From an uncultured Solirubrobacterales bacterium (lineage in GTDB: Bacteria; Actinomycetota; Thermoleophilia; Solirubrobacterales; Solirubrobacteraceae), in the NCBI GenBank assembly GCA_937973575.1, contig CALJKH010000119.1:1-42182 (forward strand): 42,182 nucleotides of DNA, given 5' to 3'. The position numbers and the translations under genes were made by a program. Each line of letters opens with the position of its first letter. Position 1 is the stretch's first letter. This document shows, in pieces, positions 23,236 through 31,582 of this stretch. The notes below the pieces were generated by a model. That model saw only the letters and a list, made by a program, of their open reading frames with translations, was not told the origin of the DNA and did not search any database.

Positions 23236-25032
23236 ATGTCCACAACTTCACAGCCGGGCGGAGCTGAATCCGTCGCATGGGATCTCGAACCACTCGTTGA
23301 CGGCAACGGTGCCGACGGCGCAAAGCAGCTGCTCGACCAAGCAGACGAACTTGCCGATTCACTCGCTTCAGATGCACGCGGCCGCCTTGGTGACTGCAGC
23401 GCAGAGGAGTTCGCAGATTGGATTGCCCGGTCAGCCACGATCGGCGAGCTTGTAAACCGCGCTCACGCCTTCGCAGCCCTCGGCTTTTCGACAAACACCG
23501 CAGACCCGGAGCGCGGCGCGCTCATGGCCCTGATGCAGGAGCGGGCCACTGCGATCGGAACGAAGTTGCTGTTCATGGAACTTGAGTGGGCCGCGCTTGA
23601 CGATGCGCGCGCTGAGGTCCTCGCCAATGGCGAAGGACTCGACAAGGCCCGCCACTGGCTGGAGACTCTGCGTGACCAACGCCCACACCTGCTGAGCGAG
23701 CCTGAGGAGAAGATCCTCGCCGAGAAGAGCGTCACTGGCAAAGCTGCTTGGTCACGACTGTTCAGTGAACTTGTCAGCTCGATTGAGGTGAATGTTGGGG
23801 ACGAGGACGCACAGCCACTTGACGCTGCCCTTTCCCGCCTTGCAAGCAATGACCGCGAGGAGCGCAAGGCGGTCGCCGAGTCTGTGACAGCCGCACTGGA
23901 GCCGGGCCTCCGCACGCGCGCCTACCTCTTCAACACTCTGCTTGCCGACAAGGCCACCGATGACCGGTTGCGCAACCGCCCGACGTGGCTCAGCAGTCGC
24001 AACATGGCTAATGAGGCATCCGACGAATCAGTCCAGGCGCTCGTGTCAGCTGTGCGCAACCGCTACGAGATTCCACAGCGCTGGTACAAGCTCAAGGCCC
24101 AGCTGATTGGCGTGGACCGCTTGGCCGACTACGACCGTGCTGCGGCACTTGGTGGCGAAGACCCCGAGTTCGGTTGGAAGGAAGGCTGCGACATTGTCTT
24201 TGGCGCGTATGAGGAGTTCTCGCCGGTACTTGGCGCGGCTTCCAAGGCGTTCCTCGACGAGAACCGCATCGACGCCCCAGTCCGCCCGGGTAAGCGAGGC
24301 GGTGCCTTCTGCGCTTCCGTCACACCTGAGATTGGCCCGTATGTGATGTTGAACTGGACTGCCCGCAGGAGGGATGTCCTTACCCTCGCCCACGAGCTTG
24401 GGCACGGCGTCCACGGCACGCTTGCAGCCGACCGCGGCATCCTCGAGATGAGCACTCCTCTGACAGTCGCTGAGACAGCGTCTGTGTTTGGTGAGGAGCT
24501 TGTGTTCTCGAAGCTGCTCGCAGCTGAGGACAACCCAGCCCAACGCCTTCAACTTCTCGCGGAGAGCTTGGAGGGTGCGATCGCGACCGTCTTCCGCCAG
24601 ACGGCAATGAACCGCTTCGAGGAGCTTGTCCACACCGAGCGCCGTGAGGCTGGCGAGATCTCAGTGGACCGCTTTGGCGAGCTTTGGGCTGAAAGCCAAG
24701 AGGAGATGTTCGGTGACTCAGTTGAGGTAACCGACGGCTACCGCTCATGGTGGTCTTACATCCCTCACTTCATTGGCACCCCCGGCTATGTCTACGCCTA
24801 CGCCTATGGCCAGCTGCTCGCGCTGTCGGTGTTCGCCCAGTGGCAGAAGGAGGGCGACCCGTTCGTTCCCAAGTACTTGGACATGCTTCGCGCAGGCGGC
24901 TCGATGCGACCCGAGGCGATCGCCGCGATCGGCGGACTTGACCTCAAGGACCCAGGCTTCTGGGATGCAGGCCTTGACTTGATCGAGTCACGCCTTGGCG
25001 AGGCTGAGGCCGCAGCAGCCGCAGCCTCCTAG
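23236..25032 (+). CDS. M3 family oligoendopeptidase (PepF-like)
   Basis: The 598-residue zinc peptidase should cut short peptides in the cytoplasm. The HExxH motif is LAHELGHGVHG (His386, Glu387, His390), with the third ligand Glu expected in VAETASVFGEELVF downstream. A helical N-terminal PepF-type domain is present, and YVYAYAYGQLLALSVFAQW is typical of the family. The ATG lies 7 bases after TAGCCT with no Shine-Dalgarno sequence. The C-terminus is alanine-rich. Confidence 0.92.
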   Translation: MSTTSQPGGAESVAWDLEPLVDGNGADGAKQLLDQADELADSLASDARGRLGDCSAEEFADWIARSATIGELVNRAHAFAALGFSTNTADPERGALMALMQERATAIGTKLLFMELEWAALDDARAEVLANGEGLDKARHWLETLRDQRPHLLSEPEEKILAEKSVTGKAAWSRLFSELVSSIEVNVGDEDAQPLDAALSRLASNDREERKAVAESVTAALEPGLRTRAYLFNTLLADKATDDRLRNRPTWLSSRNMANEASDESVQALVSAVRNRYEIPQRWYKLKAQLIGVDRLADYDRAAALGGEDPEFGWKEGCDIVFGAYEEFSPVLGAASKAFLDENRIDAPVRPGKRGGAFCASVTPEIGPYVMLNWTARRRDVLTLAHELGHGVHGTLAADRGILEMSTPLTVAETASVFGEELVFSKLLAAEDNPAQRLQLLAESLEGAIATVFRQTAMNRFEELVHTERREAGEISVDRFGELWAESQEEMFGDSVEVTDGYRSWWSYIPHFIGTPGYVYAYAYGQLLALSVFAQWQKEGDPFVPKYLDMLRAGGSMRPEAIAAIGGLDLKDPGFWDAGLDLIESRLGEAEAAAAAAS

Positions 25033-25082
25033 TTCCTGTCAGGCACTAGCGCTCAGCACCACGGCGCTGTACGCTCCCGTTC

Positions 25083-26648
25083 ATGGAGAGAGGGATTCGT
25101 CGTGGAGTAGTTGCGGTTGTAGCCGCAGTCAGCTTGGTTGCAGTGTCATCAGCTTCGGCTGCTGACAGCCCTTGCTACGCGCCGCCGACAAAGCCCAAGG
25201 AGATCGCGCACGTCACCTATAAGGGGATGAAGTCGTACACCTACTGCTTCGGCCCAATCGTCATCAAGCCAGGGCAGAACACGATCAGCACCGGACCATC
25301 GCTGCTTCTTCCAAAGGAGCCCGGGTACATCACACGGTTTGACCCGAACCTCCTCTACACCGACAAGTCGCTGGGCAGCCACGGCGTCCCGGCAGTTGAC
25401 GTCCTACACCTTCACCACGGCGTATGGATGACAGCCGACGGCGACCTTCGCTGGGCCTCGGGCGAGGAGAAGACGATCCTGCAGATGCCAAAGGGCTTTG
25501 GCTGGCGCAACGACGGCAGTGGCTTTGTTGCCGTCAACCACATGATTCACAACCTCTTCCCACAGCCGGCTCGGGTCTACCTCGAATGGAAGATTGATTT
25601 TGTCCCTGACAGCGCTGCAGCGGCAGCGTCAATTAAGACCATTCGTGTCCCGTGGCTTGATGCCGCAAACAGTGGCTACCCAGTCTTCAACGCCCTTCGC
25701 CAGTTTGGAACCGCTGGCAAGTACACCTTCCCAGCTGATGTGCCGAAGATCAGCAACCAGAGCCTGAAGGCGAAGGAGAACTCAAAGATCGGTGGCTACC
25801 GCTGGACAGTGCCTCAGGACTTGACGCTCGTCAGCCTGATGGGCCACCTTCACCCTGGCGGCCTTGCGACCAACATGACTGTCACGCGTGGTGGCGTCAC
25901 AAAGCCACTCTTCACCTCATCTGCCCACTACTGGGAGCCAGCTGGCGCCGTGTCTTGGGATGTCGCGATGACTGTGCCGAAGTCAACCTGGCGGGTCAAG
26001 CTGAAGGCTGGCGATGTCCTCACCCTGCAGACGACTTATGACGTTTCGAAGGCGTCCTGGTACGAGGTCATGGGCATTGACATCCTCTACCTCCATTACG
26101 GAGCCGACGGTGGCGGCGTGGACCCATTTACTGCTGGAGCCTCGATCCCAACGACTGGCGTACTCACACACGGCCACCTTGCTGAGAACAACAACCACGG
26201 CGGCAACGACCCGGGCTCGCCAAATCCGCTTGGCCTGCCCAACGGCACTGATGTAACTGGCGGCACAGTAGGGATTAGCAACTTCGTCACCGCGCTCGGA
26301 GACTTCAGCAACAGCGGCACGGCCTTGAATCCGCCAACCGTTCGCCAAGGTCAGACCTTCACGTTCCAGAACAACGACTCAACCGGCGTTGCCAACACGG
26401 ACTTCCTCTTCCACACGATCACAGCCTGCGCCAACCCGTGCAACAAGGCAACTGGCATCGCCTACCCGCGCGCTGACGGCCCAATCGAGTTCGACTCGGG
26501 CGAGCTTGGCTTTGGTCCACGCGGTTCAACTGCCACTGAGAATCGCAAGACTTGGACCATTCCGAATGACCTTCCGAATGGCACCTACACCTACTTCTGC
26601 CGCGTGCATCCGTACATGCGCGGCGCCTTCCGCGTAGTCGCTGGCTAG
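25083..26648 (+). CDS. Exported copper protein: PHM-like domain plus amicyanin-like cupredoxin (paralog B)
   Basis: The protein has 521 residues with a signal peptide (about 1-27, ending ASA). The candidate copper site residues follow the peptidylglycine/dopamine monooxygenase order: HLHH at 109-112, His153/His156 (NHMIHN), HxH at 255-257 (GHLHPGG) and Met330 in the strand VMGIDILYLHYG. A His-rich linker (THGHLAENNNHGG, 363-374) leads to a cupredoxin domain with His444, Cys506, His509 and Met512. The loop CRVHPYM has the same Cys-x2-His-x2-Met spacing as amicyanin. I infer an extracytoplasmic copper oxygenase or redox protein with a built-in electron carrier; no substrate can be named. It is the first of a tandem pair. 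The ATG lies 7 bases after TACGCT. Confidence 0.82.
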   Translation: MERGIRRGVVAVVAAVSLVAVSSASAADSPCYAPPTKPKEIAHVTYKGMKSYTYCFGPIVIKPGQNTISTGPSLLLPKEPGYITRFDPNLLYTDKSLGSHGVPAVDVLHLHHGVWMTADGDLRWASGEEKTILQMPKGFGWRNDGSGFVAVNHMIHNLFPQPARVYLEWKIDFVPDSAAAAASIKTIRVPWLDAANSGYPVFNALRQFGTAGKYTFPADVPKISNQSLKAKENSKIGGYRWTVPQDLTLVSLMGHLHPGGLATNMTVTRGGVTKPLFTSSAHYWEPAGAVSWDVAMTVPKSTWRVKLKAGDVLTLQTTYDVSKASWYEVMGIDILYLHYGADGGGVDPFTAGASIPTTGVLTHGHLAENNNHGGNDPGSPNPLGLPNGTDVTGGTVGISNFVTALGDFSNSGTALNPPTVRQGQTFTFQNNDSTGVANTDFLFHTITACANPCNKATGIAYPRADGPIEFDSGELGFGPRGSTATENRKTWTIPNDLPNGTYTYFCRVHPYMRGAFRVVAG

Positions 26649-26696
26649 GCCACAATTTCGTTGTGCCCGATTGGCACGGGCCTGTCCGAATCCGTT

Positions 26697-26702
26697 TACA
26701 AT
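26697..26702 (+). promoter_or_regulatory. -10 element (TACAAT) of the second tandem copper protein gene
   Basis: TACAAT lies in the 99-base gap, 45 bases before the GTG start. A TTGGCA at 26671 is 20 bases upstream, longer than the ideal spacing. It suggests the second copy can be transcribed on its own, with a leader carrying GAGGAGAG. Confidence 0.45.
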
Positions 26703-26747
26703 GTTGTAGCGCCAAAAAAGTGCGTTAACCGTCCCTGAGGAGAGATC

Positions 26748-28322
26748 GTGTCCAACCTTCGTCGCTTCGCTTTTATAGCCGCCACAACCGCAGCTTTCGC
26801 AGTGCTTCCAGCTGTCGCATCTGCTGCTGACGGCCCTTGCTACAACCCACCTGCGAAGCCGAAGATCATTCCCCACGTCAAGTACGCGGGAATGCAGTCA
26901 AAGCTCTACTGCTTTGGTCCAATGACGATCAAGCCCGGGCAGAACACGATTGAGTACCCAGTCTCAAACCTTCACCCTGACGTCCCAGGCTGGATCACTC
27001 GCTTCGACCCAGACTTCATCTACGCCGACCCCAACAAGGGCAACAAGGGCGTCCCGGGCGTTGACGTCCTCCACCTTCACCACGCCGTTTGGCTCTTCGC
27101 GGGAGAGCATGGCCCCCGCTGGGCATCAGGCGAGGAGAAGACCGTAATCCAGCTTCCAAAGGGATTCGGGTGGCGCAACGACCCGACGAAGACCGTGATC
27201 GTCAACAACATGATCCACAACCTTTTCCCCACAACGGAGAAGGTCTACCTGACTTGGCGCATTGACTTCGTTCCGGACACCGCAGCCAGCGCAGCCTCAA
27301 TCACTGATGCAAAGACGCTCTGGATGGACACTGCAGGCTTCGCTGCCTACCCAGTGTTCAACGCGCTTCGCCAGTTTGGGACCAACGGCAAGTTCACCTT
27401 CCCGGATGACGTTTCCAAGATCTCAAACCCAACTCTTAAGGCTGCAGAAACCGCCAAGATCGGCTCTGCCCACAGCTTCACCGTCCCAGACACTGGCATG
27501 ACTCTGATGGGCACGATTGGCCACCTCCACCCTGGCGGCCTGCAGACACAGCTCAAGGTCACCCGTAACGGCGTAACCAAGACTCTGTTCACCTCGACCG
27601 CCAAGTACTGGGAGCCAGCTGGCGCTGTCTCATGGGATGTTGCGATGACTGCAACCCCAGCCAACTGGCGCATCAAGCTGAAGCCGGGCGATGTGATCAC
27701 CACTAACGCCACCTATGACGTCTCAAAGGCCTCTTGGTATGAGTCGATGGGCATCATGCCCGTCTCCGTTCACTACGGAACATCAGTCCCTGGCGTTGAC
27801 CCATTCGCACGCGGTGCGAAATGGGCAACCACTGGCGCCATCACTCACGGCCACTTGGCTGAGAACAACAACCACGGTGGCGAAGCAGGTGCCTATCCAA
27901 ACGTGACCGGCCTTCCAAATGGCCAGAACGTGACTGGTAGCACTGTCGGAATCAACAACTTCGTCACTCAGTTCGGCGACATGACCAACACAGGTTCAGC
28001 TTTGAACCCACCAACGGTCTCTCAGGGTCAGTCGTTCACATTCCAGAACAACGACTCAACTGGCGTTGCCAGCACCGACTACATCTTCCACACCATCACT
28101 GCCTGCGCTTCACCGTGCAACAAGGCAACGGGTATCGCATTCCCACTGGCCAACGGCCCAGTTGATTTCGATTCCGGAGAGCTCGGCTACGGCCCAGCTG
28201 GCCTGACTCCAGCAGAGGGCAGGAAGACTTGGAACACCCCAAGCAACCTCAGGCCCGGCACCTACACATACTTCTGCCGGATCCATCCGTACATGCGCGG
28301 CGCATTCCGCGTAACCAGCTAA
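26748..28322 (+). CDS. Exported copper protein: PHM-like domain plus amicyanin-like cupredoxin (paralog C)
   Basis: The 524-residue tandem paralog of the preceding gene aligns with it nearly end to end. The signal peptide ends ASA (about 1-27). Candidate copper ligands are HLHH (109-112), His157 (NNMIHN; the other His of paralog B is Asn here), HxH 259-261 (GHLHPGG) and Met334 (SMGIMPVSVHYG). The His-rich linker THGHLAENNNHGG is kept at 367-378, and the cupredoxin site is His448, Cys510, His513 and Met516 (CRIHPYM). Conserved cysteine pairs (31/55 and 453/457) may form disulfides. The start is GTG at 26748 after GAGGAGAG. Ten bases separate it from the hydrolase that follows. Confidence 0.82.
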   Translation: MSNLRRFAFIAATTAAFAVLPAVASAADGPCYNPPAKPKIIPHVKYAGMQSKLYCFGPMTIKPGQNTIEYPVSNLHPDVPGWITRFDPDFIYADPNKGNKGVPGVDVLHLHHAVWLFAGEHGPRWASGEEKTVIQLPKGFGWRNDPTKTVIVNNMIHNLFPTTEKVYLTWRIDFVPDTAASAASITDAKTLWMDTAGFAAYPVFNALRQFGTNGKFTFPDDVSKISNPTLKAAETAKIGSAHSFTVPDTGMTLMGTIGHLHPGGLQTQLKVTRNGVTKTLFTSTAKYWEPAGAVSWDVAMTATPANWRIKLKPGDVITTNATYDVSKASWYESMGIMPVSVHYGTSVPGVDPFARGAKWATTGAITHGHLAENNNHGGEAGAYPNVTGLPNGQNVTGSTVGINNFVTQFGDMTNTGSALNPPTVSQGQSFTFQNNDSTGVASTDYIFHTITACASPCNKATGIAFPLANGPVDFDSGELGYGPAGLTPAEGRKTWNTPSNLRPGTYTYFCRIHPYMRGAFRVTS

Positions 28323-28332
28323 CCGGATCAAG

Positions 28333-29202
28333 TTGACCGATCAGGCTTGGCCATTTGGAGCGCTCGGGGTTCCCCCCGGGCGCATCCTTCCGGTCCCTGG
28401 TCGCGGCGAGTTCTTTCTTCGTGACAGCGGCGGTGACGGCCCGCCCGTGCTTCTGCTGCACGGCTGGATGTTTAACGCCGACCTCAATTGGGGCCTCGCC
28501 TACGAACCTCTGGTGAGCGCCGGCTATCGCGTTCTCGCAATGGACCACCGTGGGCACGGCCGCGGACTTCGCAGCCGCAAGCCATTCCGCTTGGCTGATT
28601 GCGCTGCCGACTGCGCAGCTGTCCTGCGCGAGACCGGCGCCACTAACGCGATTGTTGTTGGCTACTCAATGGGCGGAGCCATCGCCCAGCTGCTGGCGTT
28701 GGAGCACCGTGAGAGTGTTGCCGGGGTCGTGATGTGCGCAACCTCGGCTAACTGGGATAGCAAGGGAATGCAGCGGACTTGGCGGGCTATGCCGGCATTG
28801 CGCCTCGCTTTTGGAGTTGGTGGCATTGCAGCCTACGACCGCGCAATCGCCCAGATGGGCTTCCCAAAGAGCAATCGCTCAGAGTGGATCGCAGCTGAGC
28901 TCTCGCGCGGCAGCTCACGCGACATCGCGGAGGCCGGCAAGGAACTCGGGCGCCATGACACTCGCGACCAGCTTGCCGCTATCCGCAAGCCAGCAGCATC
29001 GATCGTGACCACAAAGGATGGCTCAGTCCCACCGCGCTTCCAGCGTGACCTAGCTAGAGGTCTTGGCGCCAAGGAGTTTGAACTCGAGGCTGATCACATG
29101 GCAACAGGGACACACCCGCATGAGTTCAACACGATGCTCCTCGAGGCAATTGCCTTTGTTCGTGAAGAAGCTGGCCTAGATCCAGCAGTACCCCTCACTT
29201 AA
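28333..29202 (+). CDS. Alpha/beta hydrolase
   Basis: The 289-residue protein has an alpha/beta hydrolase fold with the nucleophile elbow GYSMGG (Ser112), HG oxyanion motif LLHGW (41-45), the acid in TTKDGSVPP and the His in ADHMA. There is no signal peptide. The class includes esterases, lipases, lactonases and C-C hydrolases; the substrate is unknown. The start is TTG at 28333, since no in-frame ATG precedes the conserved domain; it begins 10 bases after the copper protein gene and is probably cotranscribed with it. Confidence 0.85.
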   Translation: MTDQAWPFGALGVPPGRILPVPGRGEFFLRDSGGDGPPVLLLHGWMFNADLNWGLAYEPLVSAGYRVLAMDHRGHGRGLRSRKPFRLADCAADCAAVLRETGATNAIVVGYSMGGAIAQLLALEHRESVAGVVMCATSANWDSKGMQRTWRAMPALRLAFGVGGIAAYDRAIAQMGFPKSNRSEWIAAELSRGSSRDIAEAGKELGRHDTRDQLAAIRKPAASIVTTKDGSVPPRFQRDLARGLGAKEFELEADHMATGTHPHEFNTMLLEAIAFVREEAGLDPAVPLT

Positions 29203-29289
29203 CTGCACCAAACCTGCGTAAGCAGGCGACAAGCAGCCTCGTTGGGCGCACTCTGGTTCGTGACCAATTCACGACCGGAGGACTTGCCA

Positions 29290-30426
29290 ATGACCAACCA
29301 CCACCGTCGCCTACTTACGGCGGCACTCGTTCCGCTCACGCTCTTCAGCTTTCTACCTGGCCGCGCAATGGCTAACGGCGTCGTCATTTACGCGCCGAAG
29401 GCAGCGGTTGCCACAGCGGCAGTCAACTCTGACCTCGGCGGCAGCCAAATCACCGGCCTACGCGCGCGACGTCTGCGTGTGAGCGGCAACCCTGCAGCCG
29501 CAGCAATGCGACTTCGCCGCAGCGGCCGTGTTGCTTGGGCCGAGCCAGACCATCTCATGCACACTCTCAAGGAGCCAATGCGCACTAGTCAATGGGCGCT
29601 AGATGCGATGCATGTTGAACGGGGTTGGGGCTTCGCTGGCCTGACTGGGCAGTTCGGCCTGAGTGGAGTGCCGGTTGGCTTCGTTGACACTGGAGTTGAC
29701 ACCCACCACGAGGAACTGAAAGGTCGGATTCGGGCATGTGCCCAATCTGCTTCCGGCAAGGTGCGCGAAGGGATGTGCGACGACCGTGACGGACACGGCA
29801 CCCACGTGGCCGGTATCGCCGCGGCCAACAGCTCGAACGGTCTTGGCATCGCAGGGATCGCAGCTGCCTCGCCGATCCTTGCCTGCCGAGCTCTATCCGC
29901 TTCAGGAACCGGCAGCACGGCTGATGTCGCAGCCTGCATCGTTTGGCTGGCCCGCAGCGGCGCCAAGGTGATCAACCTTTCGCTTGGCGGTCCCGACTCG
30001 TCGGTTCTCCGCGCGGCGGTCAAGACGGCCTCGGCCGCCGGAGCATTGCTGGTCGCAGCTGCTGGCAATGACGGCGCCGGGACGGATTCCTGGCCAGCCG
30101 CCTACCCGGAGGTCATGTCGGTGGCTGCGTTGGACCCAACGGGCCAGCGGGCTGACTACTCAAATTGGAACCGCGATGTTGAGATATCCGCACCGGGAAC
30201 AGGAATCCTGTCCCTCAAGCGCGGCGGCGGCTACATCCGGATGAGTGGCACCTCAATGGCAGCTCCAATGGTTAGTGGTGCGGCAGCTCTGATCTGGAAC
30301 AGCGTGCCCGGGCGAACAGCCTCAGCAGTGCGAAGCGCACTCGACCATGCCGTCAAGGACTTAGGCACGAAGGGGCGCGACTCCAAGTATGGATTTGGGT
30401 CGCTAGATCTTGCTCTGCTGGCATGA
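29290..30426 (+). CDS. Secreted subtilisin-like serine protease (S8 family)
   Basis: The 378-residue protein has a signal peptide (about 1-28), a short inhibitor-like propeptide (about 30-95) and a peptidase S8 domain. The triad is Asp133 (GFVDTGVD), His169 (DGHGTHVAG) and Ser322 (SGTSMAAP), with oxyanion Asn260 (AAAGND). It should act as an extracellular protease. The ATG at 29290 follows GGAGGA; codons upstream of it are unlikely. The 87-base gap before it shows no other gene. Confidence 0.93.
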   Translation: MTNHHRRLLTAALVPLTLFSFLPGRAMANGVVIYAPKAAVATAAVNSDLGGSQITGLRARRLRVSGNPAAAAMRLRRSGRVAWAEPDHLMHTLKEPMRTSQWALDAMHVERGWGFAGLTGQFGLSGVPVGFVDTGVDTHHEELKGRIRACAQSASGKVREGMCDDRDGHGTHVAGIAAANSSNGLGIAGIAAASPILACRALSASGTGSTADVAACIVWLARSGAKVINLSLGGPDSSVLRAAVKTASAAGALLVAAAGNDGAGTDSWPAAYPEVMSVAALDPTGQRADYSNWNRDVEISAPGTGILSLKRGGGYIRMSGTSMAAPMVSGAAALIWNSVPGRTASAVRSALDHAVKDLGTKGRDSKYGFGSLDLALLA

Positions 30427-30443
30427 CCGGGTAGGGTTTCCGT

Positions 30444-30938
30444 ATGGCTTCCAACGGACCTCTTGTAATTGCCTTTGACGGATCACCGGCTTCAATCGAA
30501 GCTGTTGAGCGTGCCGCTGGGCTGCTCGGTGAAGCGCGCGAGGCAATCATCCTCGTGGTTTGGGAGCCGGGCCTTCTAAACGCAGCCGTGGCCCCCATCC
30601 CTGGTGGCCTCGGCGCGCCAGTCCCACCGCCTGACCTCCAGCAGATCCAGGAGCTCGACAAGGGTGAGCAGGACCACGCTGAGCGCATTGCAAGCGAGGG
30701 CGTTGAGATTGCCAATACCCACGGACTTTCAGCAACACCTCTAATTGCCCGCGACCAGACTTCTGTGGCCGCCACCATCCTTCGGGTTGCCGAGGATAAG
30801 GACGCGTCAGCGATTGTCATCGGTTCGCGACGGCACAGCGCCATCGCATCAGTTCTGCTCGGGTCAACCACTGAGGCCGTGCTCCATAAGACAAGCCGCC
30901 CGCTGCTGGTCATTCGCCCGTCTGATACTGACTCCTAA
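30444..30938 (+). CDS. Universal stress protein (UspA family)
   Basis: The 164-residue single-domain UspA protein begins LVIAFDGSPASIEAVERA, with the ATP-binding C-terminal pattern GSRRHSAIASVLLGSTTEAVL, a variant of the usual G-x2-G-x9-GS/T: the second Gly is replaced by His. Nucleotide binding is therefore plausible but not certain. It is cytoplasmic. The ATG lies 6 bases after TAGGGT, a leaderless-type start. Confidence 0.9.
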   Translation: MASNGPLVIAFDGSPASIEAVERAAGLLGEAREAIILVVWEPGLLNAAVAPIPGGLGAPVPPPDLQQIQELDKGEQDHAERIASEGVEIANTHGLSATPLIARDQTSVAATILRVAEDKDASAIVIGSRRHSAIASVLLGSTTEAVLHKTSRPLLVIRPSDTDS

Positions 30939-30998
30939 GTCAATTAATACAGCTCGATGGCGCGCCATCTGAGCCCGTAACCCGTCAAGATTGAGTGT

Positions 30999-31541
30999 GT
31001 GGAATCAGTACGTGGACAGCTTCTAGTCGCAAGCCCTGCGATTGAGGATCCGAACTTCAAGCGCGCGGTTATTTTGATCGGCCATCACGATGCTGGTGGC
31101 GCGCTTGGCGTTGTCCTAAACCGCCCAGCTGGAACGACTGTTCAGGAGTCAGCCCCACCAGTCGCCGAAATGATTGGCGACGGTGAGCTTCACGTTGGCG
31201 GCCCAGTGATGCCAGAGGCAGTCGTGATCGTCGCTGAGTTTGAAAGGCCTGAGGATGCGGCGATCTTGGCGTTCGAAAATGTTGGGGTTCTCGCTACCGA
31301 CACTCCCGCCGAAGAGGTTGAAGAGAAGACCGTCCGGGTTCGCGCCTTTGCTGGCCACGCTGGATGGAGTGCGGGCCAGCTTGATGCTGAGCTCGCCGAG
31401 GACGACTGGATCGTGGCGCCAGCTGACGCTGACACGATCTTCGACGACGAAGTAGATGACCTTTGGTCTCGCGTGCTTGCGGATCTAGGCGGCAGCTACG
31501 AGTTGCTGTCCCGCATGCCCGAGGACCCAAGTGTGAACTGA
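30999..31541 (+). CDS. YqgE/AlgH family protein (UPF0301)
   Basis: The 180-residue protein matches the YqgE/AlgH family: GQLLVASPAIEDPNFKRAVILIGHHDAGGALGVVLNRP, then LHVGGPV and FAGHAGWSAGQLDAELAEDDWIV. The biochemical role of the family is not settled. The start is probably GTG at 30999, with no Shine-Dalgarno sequence. Confidence 0.93.
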   Translation: MESVRGQLLVASPAIEDPNFKRAVILIGHHDAGGALGVVLNRPAGTTVQESAPPVAEMIGDGELHVGGPVMPEAVVIVAEFERPEDAAILAFENVGVLATDTPAEEVEEKTVRVRAFAGHAGWSAGQLDAELAEDDWIVAPADADTIFDDEVDDLWSRVLADLGGSYELLSRMPEDPSVN

Positions 31542-31582
31542 GCCACTCCGGCACCCTGCCTTTTAGGAGTAGTTTTAGGCCC

